DNA of 21,892 nt from Desulfofustis sp. (GTDB taxonomy: Bacteria; Desulfobacterota; Desulfobulbia; Desulfobulbales; Desulfocapsaceae): assembly GCA_030604345.1 (NCBI GenBank), contig JAUVWB010000001.1, positions 1 through 21,892 of the forward strand. The letters are read 5' to 3'. Below, in pieces: positions 14,944-21,892 of this stretch. A program made the translations under genes and the position numbers. The notes beneath the pieces were generated by a model, which saw nothing but the letters and a program-made list of their open reading frames with translations, did not search any database and was not told the origin of the DNA. The stretch's first letter is position 1. Every line of letters starts with the position of its first letter.

Positions 14944-15243
14944 GCCGAAGCGATTGCTGAAGACCACCTCGGCCTTGGCCGGGGCCTTGTCGTTTTCCCG
15001 GTAGTCGGGGTCTTCGGTATACTCCTCGATCAGGGAAACCGATTGGAAGGGGAGCATCAATTGACGAACCGACCCGAATTTCTTTCGTATCTCGTCGTCG
15101 GCAGGATTGATCAGGACATGGCTTTCGGCCGGCAGTACCAAATCCATGATGGCGACAAAATAGGGATGGGTCATGTCGAGGCTGCGGGCCTTCAGCGTGT
15201 AGGTTTTATCCTGCCAGGTGAAATGGATACGAAAGATATTCAT
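14932..15243 (-). CDS. DUF1820 family protein
   Basis: A small protein of 103 residues from ATG 15243, recognised by the N-terminal block FRIHFTWQDKTYTLKARSLD followed by MTHPYFVAIMDLV, typical of DUF1820. The family has no established function. The centre has a Leu/Val-rich strand and then PADDEIRKKFGSVRQLMLPF, also family-like. The C-terminus is charged and probably disordered. A longer frame starts at TTG 15267, but ATG 15243 begins just before the conserved domain; neither has a clear ribosome site. It converges with the ThiF-like gene. No membrane segment or signal peptide. Confidence 0.75.
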   Translation of the reverse strand: MNIFRIHFTWQDKTYTLKARSLDMTHPYFVAIMDLVLPAESHVLINPADDEIRKKFGSVRQLMLPFQSVSLIEEYTEDPDYRENDKAPAKAEVVFSNRFGKKT

Positions 15244-15297
15244 GAAATTCGACGGCAATAAGGTCAAGTAGGGACTCGGGGCTCTGTTCGGTTTTAC

Positions 15298-15318
15298 CTG
15301 AGCGGCCTGTCAGCTCAG
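15298..15318. repeat. Inverted repeat between DUF1820 and galM
   Basis: CTGAGC (15298-15303) and GCTCAG (15313-15318) form a perfect 6-bp dyad with a 9-base spacer in the ~230-base gap between the divergent genes. It has no T-run on either side after the second arm and may be an operator. Nothing else is recognised in this gap. Confidence 0.25.
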
Positions 15319-15471
15319 CTAGCAACACTGTACCTGGATATCCGCATCCGGTTCAAGGCAATTGTGGAGGGATGGCCCGCCATGCCCGGCAGGTCTTGCT
15401 GCTGATCGGGCGACGATGAGGTGATCCGGGAAGATCGTTGGGCCGTCGAGGAGAGACGAGGGGGCACGGGG

Positions 15472-16545
15472 GTGCATCTGATCAGAAAACCATACGGTTC
15501 GCATCAGGGCCGGGACATCGATCTGTATACGATCAGCAATGACGGCGGACTGGTGGTTTCACTCACCACTTTCGGCGGGACCATTACCTCCATCCGGGTG
15601 CCGGACCGTTTCGGTCGGCCGATCAACGTCCTTCAGGGGCGAGCATCGCTGGCCGAGTATCGTGATGATCCCGCCTGTCTCGGGGCGGTGATCGGTCGTT
15701 GCGCCGATCGTATCAGTTCGGCCTCCTTCAAGATCGATGGAGTCAGCTACGCTCTCTCCGCCAATTGCGGTCGACATCATCTGCATGGCGGCTTCGCCGG
15801 ATTTGCCAAAAAAGTATGGGAAGCGCTCCCGATCCGGGAAAGCCGGGGCTGCGGTGTGCAGTTGTCCCTGACCAGCCCGGACGGTGACGAGGGGTATCCC
15901 GGTACCGTCGACGTGCAAGCCCTCTATCTGCTGACCCCGGATAACCGACTGATAGTTGAATTCACCGCAGCCAGCGATCGCGCCACGGCCATCAATCTGA
16001 CTCAGAACCTTTGTCTCAACCTGGCCGGCGGGGGCCCGGTCGATGAACACCACCTGCGGATCCACGCCTCTGGTCATGTGCCTGTCAACGGTGAGCGATT
16101 GCCCTTCGGAACGCTGAAGAAAGTGGATGGCACGCTGCTCGATCTGCGCTCGTTTCGATCGCTGGGATTGCTGCGAGCGGACCTGAAGGAGCGGCTGGGT
16201 GACACCGGTTGCCTGAGCCTCTATTTCGCCCTTTCCGACGGCGGTGATGCCGGCGCGGAGGCCGCCGCCTTGGTTCATCCCGCCAGTGGCCGATCGGTAA
16301 CCGTCAGAACCAGCCAGCCCTGCCTGCACCTTCAGTCCGGTTTTCCCTGCTGCCGGGCGGAGGAAACGGACGATTCCGCTCCGACCGAAGGGGACGAAGC
16401 TGTTTGCCTGCTGCCGCAACACTTTCCCGATTCCCCCAACCAACGAGCCTTCCCTTCGGTCATCCTGCCTTCCGGTCGAAGATATCGGCAGTTCGCGAGC
16501 TACCATTTCGAAGTGATGACTTCCAGCGGCAGAAGGAGTCTGTAA
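15472..16545 (+). CDS. Galactose mutarotase (aldose 1-epimerase) homologue lacking both catalytic residues
   Basis: A full-length (357 residues from GTG 15472) GalM/aldose-1-epimerase fold protein. True GalM interconverts alpha and beta anomers of galactose or glucose. Substrate-binding marks remain: GRCADRI with Arg80, NCGRHHLHGG with His103 (H96 of Lactococcus GalM), DEGYPG, and Asp224 in LLDLR. The catalytic acid His in the usual TNHxYFNL motif is Asn179 (LTQNLCLNLAG). The catalytic base Glu in LETQHFPDSPN is Leu314 (CLLPQHFPDSPN). It therefore probably is not a working mutarotase; it may bind sugar or have another role. Start: the frame extends to GTG 15421, but GTG 15472 has GAGGGG upstream and fits family length. 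It converges with the Lgt-like gene 19 bases on. Sugar genes are absent nearby. Confidence 0.85.
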   Translation: MHLIRKPYGSHQGRDIDLYTISNDGGLVVSLTTFGGTITSIRVPDRFGRPINVLQGRASLAEYRDDPACLGAVIGRCADRISSASFKIDGVSYALSANCGRHHLHGGFAGFAKKVWEALPIRESRGCGVQLSLTSPDGDEGYPGTVDVQALYLLTPDNRLIVEFTAASDRATAINLTQNLCLNLAGGGPVDEHHLRIHASGHVPVNGERLPFGTLKKVDGTLLDLRSFRSLGLLRADLKERLGDTGCLSLYFALSDGGDAGAEAAALVHPASGRSVTVRTSQPCLHLQSGFPCCRAEETDDSAPTEGDEAVCLLPQHFPDSPNQRAFPSVILPSGRRYRQFASYHFEVMTSSGRRSL

Positions 16546-16564
16546 AGAAAAGGCGTCCCCTGCC

Positions 16565-17623
16565 TCAGACACGCTCTGCAATCACGTCGAAGGATACGGT
16601 TGCCGTGGTGACCGAGCTCTTGCCGAAGATAGAGAAAAAGAATAGCCACAGGACCTGCAGGCCAAGGATCAGGCCGGGCTGCCAGAGCATCTTGAAACCG
16701 TTGAGGAGGTTCGGCGAAGTGTCTGAGGCCGGCGCTGAAATGAGCATGCTCACCAGCGCCACATAGACAATGGCTGCCATGCTCATTTTCTGGTAGGCGG
16801 AGATGGTTGAATAGCCGCGAAAATCGGCGCGCAGTGTCTCGGAGAGCACCCGCCACCCCTGCCCGACGCCAATCGAAAAGAGCAGAGCGGCATGGTAGTT
16901 GCCATAAAGGAATAACCCGCAGCTGGCCAAGGCTCCGGCCGTATAGACAATCGCCGTAATTGCCTGAATCGGTACCAGCGGCTCTCCGGCGAAATGACCC
17001 TCGTAAACCGCTTTTTTGGTGGCCCCGGTAAAGGTGAACCCCTTGTTGTTAATAATCCTTCGCAGATGCATGCTGCATTGACAGAGCGGCTTGCCATAAC
17101 AGCAACCGTAGCTGATGCAGCCGAGTCGACCAAGTCCCTCTCCGAGCAGATAACAAGCCGAGAGCGCCGCCATTGTCGGCAAAAGCGGCAGGTAACTCCT
17201 ATTGCCGGTGATCTCGAGCAGCTGAGCGGCACAAACGATTGCCAGTGGGGCGAGCAGAATGCCGATGAACGATGCTCCACCGACGGTGAAGGTGTGACGT
17301 TTCTTCTCGACCAATATGGCGACAATCCGGGCTGCCGGCAGACAGACGGAAAGCAGCAGGAAGAGGGTGAGCAGGGTTCCTGCCAGCGATATGGAATGTG
17401 CTCCGAGGAGTATAATCAGCAGCGTGACGGCAAAAAGCTGGCTGGTGGCTACAAAAAAGCCGTAAAAGGTAAGGTTCAATCCCTGCCAGCGGTTATCCCG
17501 GTCCTTGTGGGTCGGCACCACGGCCAACATCTGCCATCGCTCCCCAGGAAGAAACGTGAAGCCCCAGGTTAGCAGCGATCCAAAAAGCAGGGTAACTCCG
17601 GTCAGAAACAATAACTCGATCAT
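16565..17623 (-). CDS. Lgt-like (prolipoprotein diacylglyceryl transferase family) membrane protein
   Basis: A 352-residue polytopic membrane protein with about seven or eight hydrophobic helices. It resembles Lgt, which moves diacylglycerol from phosphatidylglycerol to lipoprotein cysteines. Lgt-like points are GRLGCISYGCCYGKP (165-179) at the Lgt signature, PLVPIQ (215-220), and Arg258/Glu262 in RVLSETLRADFRG, matching the Lgt R...E pair (E. coli R239/E243). Differences: the Asn residues of the Lgt signature are Cys/Tyr, five Cys crowd into 169-183 (C169, C174, C175, C181, C183), and the HGG active-site His is not evident. A different acceptor is therefore plausible. ATG 17623 overlaps the preceding decarboxylase stop by 4 bases (ATGA). 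Last gene of the four-gene operon. Confidence 0.65.
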   Translation of the reverse strand: MIELLFLTGVTLLFGSLLTWGFTFLPGERWQMLAVVPTHKDRDNRWQGLNLTFYGFFVATSQLFAVTLLIILLGAHSISLAGTLLTLFLLLSVCLPAARIVAILVEKKRHTFTVGGASFIGILLAPLAIVCAAQLLEITGNRSYLPLLPTMAALSACYLLGEGLGRLGCISYGCCYGKPLCQCSMHLRRIINNKGFTFTGATKKAVYEGHFAGEPLVPIQAITAIVYTAGALASCGLFLYGNYHAALLFSIGVGQGWRVLSETLRADFRGYSTISAYQKMSMAAIVYVALVSMLISAPASDTSPNLLNGFKMLWQPGLILGLQVLWLFFFSIFGKSSVTTATVSFDVIAERV

Positions 17624-18651
17624 GGGCGTGCTCCTGTGATAACAATGTTTTTGCGTGCGATCTGCGAACGAACCATCACTTCTGTCTCAACCGCGTTTTC
17701 CCCAAGAGCGAGCTTGAAACGGCTGGAGACGCCGAAGCGGCGACAATTACGCCTCAGATCGCCGGAAAAGCTGATGCGATCAGGCTCGAAGAGCAGCACG
17801 ACGGTCGAGCTCCCCGGCCGGAAGAGGCTTTTCGGGCACCCCCTGACGGCAAAAGCACCCGTTGCCAAGGGGCGTGGATTGTCATAACGTCGGGTACTAT
17901 AGCAGTGTTTGAGGTCACCGATCATCAGCGCAACGATCTCTATGATCGCCACCAGACCGACGCCGCTTCCATGTTCCACGTCGGTATCGATGATCGTCAC
18001 GGTTCTGCGGTTTTTTGAAAGTGGTGAGGCGAGCGCGATGGTTACCGTCGGATTACAGCAATGGTAGGCCCCATCGATTTCGGTGGTGGACACTACGATA
18101 CCGCTGACCGGCAGGTGGGTGTAATGGTATTTTTCTGGCGTCAAACGAAAAACGGCGTAGCTGCCGCCAGAAAACCGATGCAGGTAGGTGTTCTGTCGAC
18201 CGATTAACTCGTCAAAATCAAATAATTTTTCTTTGAGAAACAAAGATGAGTTTTTCAACAGTGAGCCGATGAGTACCCGAGCGTCGGCTGGGGCGACGAC
18301 GGCGTCGGTATCGTTTGGCATGGGGCGGCAGTTCCAGTAACGGATTTGTCGTTCGAAAACCTTACGATAGTTATCGTAAAATGATACTGGCATGTAGCAC
18401 TCACTTGGATCAATATTGCAGCGCTGCAGCAATGGCAAACCTTTCATCGGTATCGCTCGCGGACGATCGAAGACCCAGAACCCGAGCAGGCTGGAGATTC
18501 GTGCGCTGGTGAGCATCCTGAACAACACCGGTGCCTGTTCCCGTATTCGGTGGTACAGCTGGGTTACTACCGGATCTCCGAACAACCTCTCGGTTCGGAT
18601 AGCACCGGTCTTTCTTTCTATGTATTGATGAGGTACCGGTTCAGTTCTCAT
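17620..18651 (-). CDS. Phosphatidylserine decarboxylase family protein, long form
   Basis: Phosphatidylserine decarboxylase converts phosphatidylserine to phosphatidylethanolamine and uses a pyruvoyl group made by self-cleavage. In this 343-residue protein the triad equivalents are Asp123 (APADARV), His179 (YHYTHLP) and Ser281 in RPGSSTVVLLFEP. Cleavage is expected between Gly280 and Ser281, giving a large beta chain and a ~63-residue alpha chain. NRRTVTIIDT and VEHGSGVGLVAIIEIVALMIG fit the core. An N-terminal ~110-residue part (HQYIERKTGAIRTERLFGD) resembles the longer clostridial-type enzymes rather than E. coli Psd. Start: a GTG at 18693 is in frame, but ATG 18651 overlaps the previous stop as ATGA. 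Because it sits in an operon with unknown and glycolipid-type genes, its substrate may be a modified lipid. Confidence 0.85.
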   Translation of the reverse strand: MRTEPVPHQYIERKTGAIRTERLFGDPVVTQLYHRIREQAPVLFRMLTSARISSLLGFWVFDRPRAIPMKGLPLLQRCNIDPSECYMPVSFYDNYRKVFERQIRYWNCRPMPNDTDAVVAPADARVLIGSLLKNSSLFLKEKLFDFDELIGRQNTYLHRFSGGSYAVFRLTPEKYHYTHLPVSGIVVSTTEIDGAYHCCNPTVTIALASPLSKNRRTVTIIDTDVEHGSGVGLVAIIEIVALMIGDLKHCYSTRRYDNPRPLATGAFAVRGCPKSLFRPGSSTVVLLFEPDRISFSGDLRRNCRRFGVSSRFKLALGENAVETEVMVRSQIARKNIVITGARP

Positions 18652-20999
18652 CGCGCGGCCACGACGGATTGATGGTAAAAAAGAGTCAGACACAGGGTGA
18701 TCATCTGGCGTAGCACCTCGCCGTCGAGCGATTCTTCAAGGATTCCATTTCGGTGTCTGTTCACATAAGCTTCAAGTGAGCCGTCGCCGGCAAGGCGTTG
18801 TAACAGAAAGGAGGTCAAATCCCGATCGTCGTCTGTCAGCTCCCGGCAGTCGCCGGCAATAACGGAGATACCTTCGTCGATGTGATCAAGGCGAAGACGC
18901 GTCCGGTAATAGACCTCGCTTGCCAGGTTGAATTCCTTGGCCGGTATGGCCAAAGGTCGGGTACTACTACCTATCGAATCCATTATGCTGTCGGTCAGTT
19001 GTCGGGCAGCGGTCGGTACATGGGTGAGCAGCATGCTCCGCATTCGCTGCAGATGGTTCGTCATGCCGAGTTCTTCTATCAGTTCGGGGCAATCTTCTTT
19101 GAGGATGTCAAGCAGGGCCAGTTGATAGGATTCAATCTTGATCCGTGTATATCCCCGGTACCGCCGGCTTGCACGTTTATCCCGGATGGTTGTCATGATG
19201 CGCGCCAGGAACCGGTTGTTCGTTCCGGTTTCAATAAACACGGTGGGAACTCCAATCGCAGTTGCGAAAAAGATCTGTCGCCTTTCGCTTTCGCAGTGCG
19301 GGGTGTCAGGGATATCGCGATGATCTATGGTGCCGAGCAGCGCATGCTGGTAGGCAAAGGCGGTTATCAGGTTCTGCAGGTTGACTCCGAGTTCCATGTC
19401 GGAACCCAGGGTCGGAAAAAGCGAATAGAAACGGCCTTCGAACCCGGAGAATCCTTTGTGGAAATAATCTCGCAAGCGATAGGGGAGATAGATCGCCATT
19501 CGTTCATCAAAGACACCCATTTCATTGAGGTCCCTGAGCAATGCGACATGGTTGCCAAGGATGCCGTTAAGTGACGGGCTGGTTTCAGTTGACAACAGGG
19601 AGACGAGGTAATCGATCAGGCGAAAATCGGGAACGAAGTCGCCCTTGGCGCGGAACAGGGACGCGATCACTCGGTCGAGCAGCGGCGGACCAAAAGGAGT
19701 TATGGACGTGCCGAACAAGGAGATGGCCGCCTTTTTTCGCCACCGCCGCCACAGCATACGTAAGTGGGTATAATCAAGTTCGTGAGGAAGAAACCCGAGA
19801 ACTTTCTCGGGGTGGAAATCGGGGAAAGCGAGACGGTATGGGGCAGCACTGCAGGTGGTCACCAGCAACGGCAGGAAATGTTCGAAAATCTTGATCACCA
19901 GGTCGCCGAGATATTTTTCCACCGACGGCGAGAATCCGTTTACATTATCGGCTGCGCAGGCGGATAGCAGGTGCGATCCGAGAGACACATGAATGCCGTT
20001 GTTGGACAGACAGGTGTTGGAGATGGCGGGTAGGGTCACCAGGTTGTTGGCCAGGATGCCTGCTTCCCGAAGCTTGGCTAACGTATTGAGCTGGCTGCGC
20101 GACAAGGTCCGGTGGCATAGTTCCATATAGGCATGCTTCTCTTCTCCTCGGGTCCAACCGGACAGGCACGGGCTCATGAAGAGATGGCGGTAAAAACTGT
20201 CTGGGATCAGATCATTGAGACGTCTTTGGCGCTGTGGAACCTGCGGGGAAAAGTAAAGCAAAGCGTGCTGGCCATTCCGGCGCAAGTGAAATTGTCTGTT
20301 GGCGTAGAAGAGAAGAAGCTGGGCAAAGAGAAACGTGCGCGCGGTTTCTTTGGCTGCGGCATCGCCAATGGTCGAATCGCCTGCCCGGACGACATGGAGG
20401 GAAAGAATTTCAGGAGAGGTATTGTCGCTGATGAAGTGATCAAGGAGGCTCTCGCCGAACGTGGCGACAGGGCCTGGCAATTGTTCACGGCCAAGGCAGT
20501 CGGCCAGAGCAAGCTTGAGGACATAACTGATCGGTAGCCGCAACCATTGCTCACCACGATGGACGGTGAAAAAGCGGTGCCGGTCGCTCCGCAGGGGGCC
20601 ATTGGGCCTGCTTTTGTCAGCACGGAAATCGTGTTCTACGACTCGAGCCGCATGGTCGCTGAGCCAGTCGGTTTTCATCCTGATCCAGCTGTTTTCCCAG
20701 ATGGTTTGGCTGCGGTCTTCGAGAAAGGCACAGAGGTCCCCAACTAATGTTTTCGGGCAATCGCCTCGCTCACTTCGTTTGATCAGGTTCTTGAAATAGC
20801 TTGATTGCTTGATGGTCAGTGGCAGATCCACGGTATGGTTGTTACCGCTGATGGCCGTCTGCAGCTCATATTCCATGCCGGCAGAAGTGTCGCGACGGCA
20901 AAAAGGTTTCAATAAACCGGCGCAGGCCCATTTACGGAATCTGTTCACTTCCTCGATGGTGGCAGGCAGGCAGCAGATGGGATGGAGTGAGGCGGTCAT
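18648..20999 (-). CDS. Large conserved-looking protein of unknown function (783 aa)
   Basis: I cannot assign this protein. It has no signal peptide and no clear membrane helix; it looks soluble or peripheral, with many His, Arg and Leu. Distinct stretches that look conserved are GMEYELQTAI near 41-50, WENSW near 100, RLPISYVLKLALADCLG, NNGIHVSLGS (333-342), DFHPEKVLGFLPHELDYTHL near 391-410, and RRYRGYTRIKIESYQ near 612-627. GMEYEL followed far later by GIHVSLG is faintly like the glutamine synthetase/glutamate-cysteine ligase fold, a weak idea only. Start ATG 20999 is favoured; TTG 21011 would overlap the glycosyltransferase stop. Its stop overlaps the decarboxylase ATG (ATGA). Intact over 2.3 kb and tightly coupled to lipid genes, it is surely a real gene. 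Confidence 0.8.
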   Translation of the reverse strand: MTASLHPICCLPATIEEVNRFRKWACAGLLKPFCRRDTSAGMEYELQTAISGNNHTVDLPLTIKQSSYFKNLIKRSERGDCPKTLVGDLCAFLEDRSQTIWENSWIRMKTDWLSDHAARVVEHDFRADKSRPNGPLRSDRHRFFTVHRGEQWLRLPISYVLKLALADCLGREQLPGPVATFGESLLDHFISDNTSPEILSLHVVRAGDSTIGDAAAKETARTFLFAQLLLFYANRQFHLRRNGQHALLYFSPQVPQRQRRLNDLIPDSFYRHLFMSPCLSGWTRGEEKHAYMELCHRTLSRSQLNTLAKLREAGILANNLVTLPAISNTCLSNNGIHVSLGSHLLSACAADNVNGFSPSVEKYLGDLVIKIFEHFLPLLVTTCSAAPYRLAFPDFHPEKVLGFLPHELDYTHLRMLWRRWRKKAAISLFGTSITPFGPPLLDRVIASLFRAKGDFVPDFRLIDYLVSLLSTETSPSLNGILGNHVALLRDLNEMGVFDERMAIYLPYRLRDYFHKGFSGFEGRFYSLFPTLGSDMELGVNLQNLITAFAYQHALLGTIDHRDIPDTPHCESERRQIFFATAIGVPTVFIETGTNNRFLARIMTTIRDKRASRRYRGYTRIKIESYQLALLDILKEDCPELIEELGMTNHLQRMRSMLLTHVPTAARQLTDSIMDSIGSSTRPLAIPAKEFNLASEVYYRTRLRLDHIDEGISVIAGDCRELTDDDRDLTSFLLQRLAGDGSLEAYVNRHRNGILEESLDGEVLRQMITLCLTLFYHQSVVAAR

Positions 21000-21007
21000 G
21001 GCAACGT

Positions 21008-21892
21008 TCAAACCGGCAGCTGGGGCGCCGGATTGCTCAAGGCAAATGGGATCTCTTGCATGTATAGATTGTTAAGGAATTGATCGGTTGCCGCTTGCCA
21101 GGAGTAGCGCAGAGCGTATTGCCGACAGTTTTCCGGGCAGACCGATAGACAATTGATGACGGCGGTCCTTAAGTCGTGGTGCATCCACCCGTTCACGCCG
21201 TTTCTGATCAGCGACTGCGGCCCTTCGACCGGGAAGGCGGCTACCGGTATCCCGCACGCCATGGCCTCCAGCTGTACGATGCCGAACGTATCGGTTTTAC
21301 TTGGGAAGACAAAGACATCGCTGGATGCGATGAGGTCGGCTAGATCCCGGCCCTGCTGGTACCCGTAAAACAACACCTCTGGATGGCGCCGGCGCAGACG
21401 CTTAAGACCCGGTCCATCCCCGACGACCACCTTGCGACCGGACAGGTCGAGCGAGAGGAAAGCTTCGATATTTTTTTCCGGCGCGACACGGCCGACATAG
21501 ATGAATTGATGCTCTTTTCTTGGTTGGGTTCCCGGAGGCAGAGGCTTGAAGAGTGTTGTGTCAACCCCTCTCGACCAAAGAGCTAGTCTGTGGAAACCTC
21601 TTGTTTCCAGTTCAGCCTTCAAACCGGTGGAAGCAACCATCACCTGTGCCGCACGCTTGTGGAACAAACGAAGGATGAAATAGCTGAAGCGTATGGGCAA
21701 GGGAAAGCGAAGGCGCAGGTATTCCGGAAAACGGGTGTGGTAGGCCGAGGTGAATGGGAAGCCGGCAGACAGGCAGGCGGCTCGAGCCATCCAGCCAAGC
21801 GGGCCTTCTGTCGCGATATGGACAGCGTTGGGGGCGAAGTCGACCAGTAGCGCGGTCAGTCTTTTCGGTCGTGACAAAGCAAACATGATCTC
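21008..21892 (-). CDS. GT4-type glycosyltransferase, N-terminus cut by the window edge
   Basis: The C-terminal ~294 residues of a GT-B glycosyltransferase of family GT4. The frame is open to the right edge, and relatives carry roughly 60 more N-terminal residues, so ATG 21886 is probably internal. HIATEGPLGWMARAAC and SAYHTRFPEYLRLR are typical of the SqdX/MgtA-like branch, whose members glycosylate diacylglycerol or related lipid acceptors. The donor-binding half has FIYVGRVAPEKNIEAFL and KTDTFGIVQLEAMACGIPVAAFPVEGP, the E-x7-E-like motif with Asp in first place, as is usual in this branch. The next gene begins about 10 bases beyond the stop (or overlaps it if TTG is used). Substrate unknown; a lipid acceptor is inferred from family and from the decarboxylase and Lgt-like neighbours. 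Confidence 0.88.
   Translation of the reverse strand, partial: EIMFALSRPKRLTALLVDFAPNAVHIATEGPLGWMARAACLSAGFPFTSAYHTRFPEYLRLRFPLPIRFSYFILRLFHKRAAQVMVASTGLKAELETRGFHRLALWSRGVDTTLFKPLPPGTQPRKEHQFIYVGRVAPEKNIEAFLSLDLSGRKVVVGDGPGLKRLRRRHPEVLFYGYQQGRDLADLIASSDVFVFPSKTDTFGIVQLEAMACGIPVAAFPVEGPQSLIRNGVNGWMHHDLRTAVINCLSVCPENCRQYALRYSWQAATDQFLNNLYMQEIPFALSNPAPQLPV

Noticed and set aside
15559..16581. 340-residue minus-strand frame opposite the galM homologue
   Set aside because: No recognisable domain; the plus-strand reading has a clear aldose-epimerase fold pattern.

Overview
The window is a dense bacterial chromosome segment with conserved metabolic and housekeeping genes and one unusual gene cluster at its right end. 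No tRNA, rRNA, CRISPR array, transposase or integrase was seen. Protein style suggests a Gram-negative anaerobe, perhaps a Desulfobulbus-like member of the Desulfobacterota: a bd oxidase of the CydB type seen in Bacteroides and sulfate reducers, an AsmA protein, DUF1820, and LarC. This assignment is an inference from memory of family sequences, not a search.

Left part (1-4662): a possibly partial hypothetical gene; an NAD(P)-dependent glutamate dehydrogenase (gdhA) followed closely by a PPC/DUF296 protein; then, convergent to them, an AsmA-family protein on the minus strand whose start is best placed at a GTG. A 612-base non-coding stretch (4609-5220) separates asmA from the divergent cydABX operon. 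It holds a sigma70-like promoter and two almost concentric inverted repeats.

Middle (5221-16545): cydA, cydB and an unlisted 30-codon membrane peptide resembling CydX form a cytochrome bd operon, closed by a strong GC hairpin. leuC and leuD (isopropylmalate isomerase) follow, overlapping by 8 bases. On the minus strand def, fmt, larC and pgpA are packed with overlaps or a 4-base gap, joining N-formylmethionine metabolism, nickel-pincer cofactor synthesis and phospholipid synthesis. Divergent from def are plsY and a ThiF/HesA-type E1-like gene that overlap. DUF1820 (minus) and a galactose mutarotase homologue (plus) follow.

Right part (16565 to the right edge): a minus-strand operon of four consecutively overlapping genes, read right to left: a GT4 glycosyltransferase cut by the window edge, a 783-residue protein I cannot name, an elongated phosphatidylserine decarboxylase, and an Lgt-like membrane protein with a cysteine-rich signature. 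This is the best candidate for an undescribed system, probably a lipid or envelope-glycolipid pathway.

Two enzymes look altered at key residues. CydA has Leu where the axial heme His near the N-terminus (E. coli H19) is expected, explainable by one base change. The GalM homologue lacks both catalytic residues, the His acid (now Asn) and the Glu base (now Leu).
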